From: Bacteroides ovatus
GTDB lineage: Bacteria; Bacteroidota; Bacteroidia; Bacteroidales; Bacteroidaceae
DNA length: 7,184 nucleotides
Assembly: GCA_030844565.1 (NCBI GenBank)
Contig: JAUUNK010000256.1
Span: 1 to 7,184, forward strand
Reading direction: 5' to 3'
The position numbers and the translations under genes were made by a program. Below are positions 5,541 to 7,184 of this stretch, piece by piece. Numbering within the stretch: the first letter of the stretch is position 1; each line of letters begins with the position of its first letter. The notes under the pieces were generated by a model. The model had not been told where the DNA came from, made no database searches, and saw only the letters and a list, made by a program, of their open reading frames with translations.

Positions 5541-7184
5541 GGAGATGGATTTGGAAGGGTGGGGGGATTTTGTTGTGGTTCATGGTTGGCGTGTCGGCTG
5601 TTTGGGGGCGGCATGCTAATGTCGTTTGGGACACTCCTAGCCGCAATTCGTCGGAGTCGATGCCTTGTGGCGGCGGAGATGTTGGGATGAATGTATGGGT
5701 GGAAGATGGCGATGTGCTGTTTTATTTGAGCCGCAGTGGGGCGTTTGATGAGAATAATTGCCAGTTGAAGCAGGGTAGGTTCCGGGTGCGGTTGTCGCCG
5801 AATCCTTTTAAGGAGGCGCCGGATTTCCGGCAGGAACTGAAGCTGAAAGAAGGGTTTGTGGAAATTTCGGCGGGAGGTACACAGGTACAGGTGTGGGCGG
5901 ATGTTTTTCATCCGGTGGTACATGTAGAAGTGGCGAGTGCCGGGGCGGTGCAGGCGGAAGTCTTTTATGAGAATTGGCGCTATCAGGAACGGTTGCTCAG
6001 GAAAGGGGAGGGGCAGCAGTGTTCTTATAAATGGGCTCCTCCCAAGGGAACTGTGACGGCAGCGGATGTGGTGGAATTGTCTGGAGGGGCAAAGAACCGG
6101 TTGCTGTTTTATCACCGTAATCCGGAGAAGACGGTCTTTGATGTGGCGGTGGTCCAGCAAGGCATGGAGGGAGTGAAGTCCGAGTTGATGAATCCTTTAA
6201 AACATTTGACTTTTGGCGGGTGTCTGCTGGGAGATAATCTGGAGTTTGCAGGGACTTCCGATGGAATGTATGCCGGCACTGATTACAGGGCTTGGAAGTT
6301 TCATTCACCAAAAGCGGCGCGGAAACATAAGTTCTGCATAGTTCTGCATACTGAACAGGCTGAATCGGTGGAGCAATGGAAACAGGGTTTACAGGCTGGC
6401 TTGCAACGCGTGGCGCCGCAGGGGAAGATTTCTTCCGGTGTAGTGACACAAGATAAGAAGCGTACTCGCTCGTGGTGGGAGGTTTTCTGGCAACGTAGCT
6501 TTATAGAAGCCCGGGGCGAAGCGGAGGAGATGACGCGGAATTATACACTTTTCCGTTATATGCTGGGATGTAATGCGTATGGCAGCGTGCCGACTAAGTT
6601 TAATGGCGGATTGTTTACCTTCGACCCTTGTCATGTGGACGAGAAGCAGGCATTTACTCCCGACTATCGTAAATGGGGCGGGGGGACGATGACAGCGCAA
6701 AATCAACGCCTTGTCTATTGGCCCATGCTGAAAAGCGGTGACTTCGACATGATGCCTTCTCAGTTCAATTTCTATAACCGGATGTTAGGAAATGCGGAAA
6801 TGCGCAGCCGGGTATATTGGCAACACGAGGGAGCTTGTTTCTGCGAACAGATAGAAAACTTCGGTTTGCCCAATCCTGCCGAGTATGGCTTTAAGCGTCC
6901 GCAATGGTTCGACAAAGGATTGGAATATAATGCGTGGTTGGAATATGAATGGGATACCGTTCTCGAATTCTGTCAGATGATATTGGAAACAAAGAATTAT
7001 GCCGGTGCAGATATAACTCCTTATATACCTTTGATTGAAAAGGCGTTGACCTTTTTTGACGAACATTACCGCCTGTTGGCATCCCGTCGCGGCAGAAAAG
7101 CACTGGACGGAGACGGACATCTGATCCTCTTTCCGGGTTCGGCTTGCGAAACTTATAAGATGACAAACAATGCAAGCAGCACCA
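5537..7184 (+). CDS. Exported DUF5703-type protein, probable glycosidase (GH139-like?), 3' end missing
   Basis: An open frame of 549 codons running off the window, so the C-terminus is not seen. The ATG at 5537 is the first in frame after TGA at 5531 and gives a signal peptide (MRRWIWKGGGILLWFMVGVS, 1-20) with likely cleavage after AVWG (21-24). The mature protein opens with VVWDTPSRNSSESMPCGGGD (29-48) and VWVEDGDVLFYLSRSGAFDE (53-72), the pattern I associate with DUF5703 proteins: an N-terminal beta-sandwich to about residue 300. A helical region then follows, as in (alpha/alpha)6 glycosidases: RSWWEVFWQRSFIEA (311-325), GSVPTKFNGGLFTFDP (349-364), KWGGGTMTAQNQRLVYWPML (379-398), YWQHEGACFCEQIENFGLP (427-445) and LFPGSACETYKMTNN (531-545). 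Candidate acidic residues include D363, E431, E437 and E538; none can be assigned from sequence alone. It lies 17 bases after the esterase gene. By gene order it may match BT0984, the founding GH139 2-O-methyl-L-fucosidase of RG-II breakdown; this is a hypothesis. Early codons are rich in GGG, GCG and CGG. Confidence 0.75.
   Translation, partial: MRRWIWKGGGILLWFMVGVSAVWGRHANVVWDTPSRNSSESMPCGGGDVGMNVWVEDGDVLFYLSRSGAFDENNCQLKQGRFRVRLSPNPFKEAPDFRQELKLKEGFVEISAGGTQVQVWADVFHPVVHVEVASAGAVQAEVFYENWRYQERLLRKGEGQQCSYKWAPPKGTVTAADVVELSGGAKNRLLFYHRNPEKTVFDVAVVQQGMEGVKSELMNPLKHLTFGGCLLGDNLEFAGTSDGMYAGTDYRAWKFHSPKAARKHKFCIVLHTEQAESVEQWKQGLQAGLQRVAPQGKISSGVVTQDKKRTRSWWEVFWQRSFIEARGEAEEMTRNYTLFRYMLGCNAYGSVPTKFNGGLFTFDPCHVDEKQAFTPDYRKWGGGTMTAQNQRLVYWPMLKSGDFDMMPSQFNFYNRMLGNAEMRSRVYWQHEGACFCEQIENFGLPNPAEYGFKRPQWFDKGLEYNAWLEYEWDTVLEFCQMILETKNYAGADITPYIPLIEKALTFFDEHYRLLASRRGRKALDGDGHLILFPGSACETYKMTNNASST
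6331..6350 (+). repeat. Perfect 10-base tandem repeat inside the last gene
   Basis: GTTCTGCATA occurs twice back to back (6331-6340 and 6341-6350), covering codons 265-272 (K-F-C-I-V-L-H-T). The frame is open on both sides and the encoded stretch reads as a normal beta-strand, so the gene as given is intact. Gain or loss of one unit would shift the frame. Confidence 0.9.

Noticed and set aside
5465..6160. 231-codon minus-strand frame across the esterase/last gene junction
   Set aside because: It is opposite convincing exported-protein sequence, and its Arg/His/Pro-rich translation has no recognisable family features.
6321..6360. Frameshift caused by the 10-base duplication
   Set aside because: The same frame gives family-like sequence before (WDTPSRNSSES) and after (WWEVFWQRSF) the repeat, so the gene is intact as written.

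Overview
The window looks like a stretch of a Bacteroides (human gut Bacteroidota) chromosome. The evidence is a Bacteroidota-type promoter (TTG at 62-64, 21 bases, then TATTTTTG at 86-93, matching TAnnTTTG), A-rich leaders with little or no Shine-Dalgarno sequence, and four tightly packed plus-strand genes whose products all carry export signals. The gene content is that of a polysaccharide utilisation locus (PUL). No RNA genes, CRISPR arrays, insertion sequences or integrases are visible.

Layout: 1-142 is a non-coding leader with a good promoter candidate. 143-709 encodes a small thioredoxin-like lipoprotein of unknown function with a degenerate active site. 760-4038 encodes a large GH106-family alpha-L-rhamnosidase. 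4080-5519 encodes an SGNH-hydrolase esterase of the sialate O-acetylesterase type. 5537 to the window end is the first 549 codons of an exported protein that I place in the DUF5703 group; it is cut by the window edge. The gaps are 50, 41 and 17 bases, all genes share one strand, and no second promoter or terminator is visible between them, so one operon driven from the promoter near 62-93 is the simplest reading.

How the genes could work together: the rhamnosidase would remove terminal L-rhamnose from a branched plant glycan, the esterase would strip acetyl groups that block access, and the last protein is a probable further glycosidase. From memory, the order GH106, SGNH esterase, large third enzyme resembles the B. 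thetaiotaomicron BT0986-BT0985-BT0984 segment of the rhamnogalacturonan-II (RG-II) degradation system. There BT0986 is the GH106 rhamnosidase and BT0984 is the founding GH139 2-O-methyl-L-fucosidase. The two candidate catalytic glutamates here (E460, E592) lie one residue from the positions I recall for BT0986 (E461, E593). RG-II side-chain breakdown is therefore the leading hypothesis, but it rests on recall and gene order, not on an alignment.

The points most worth a second look are the thioredoxin-like lipoprotein heading the operon without a CxxC motif, the Gly in place of the usual Asp beside the esterase's catalytic His, the unassigned catalytic residues of the last protein, and short direct repeats in which both intergenic stop codons are embedded. 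I found no clear evidence of a wholly new system.
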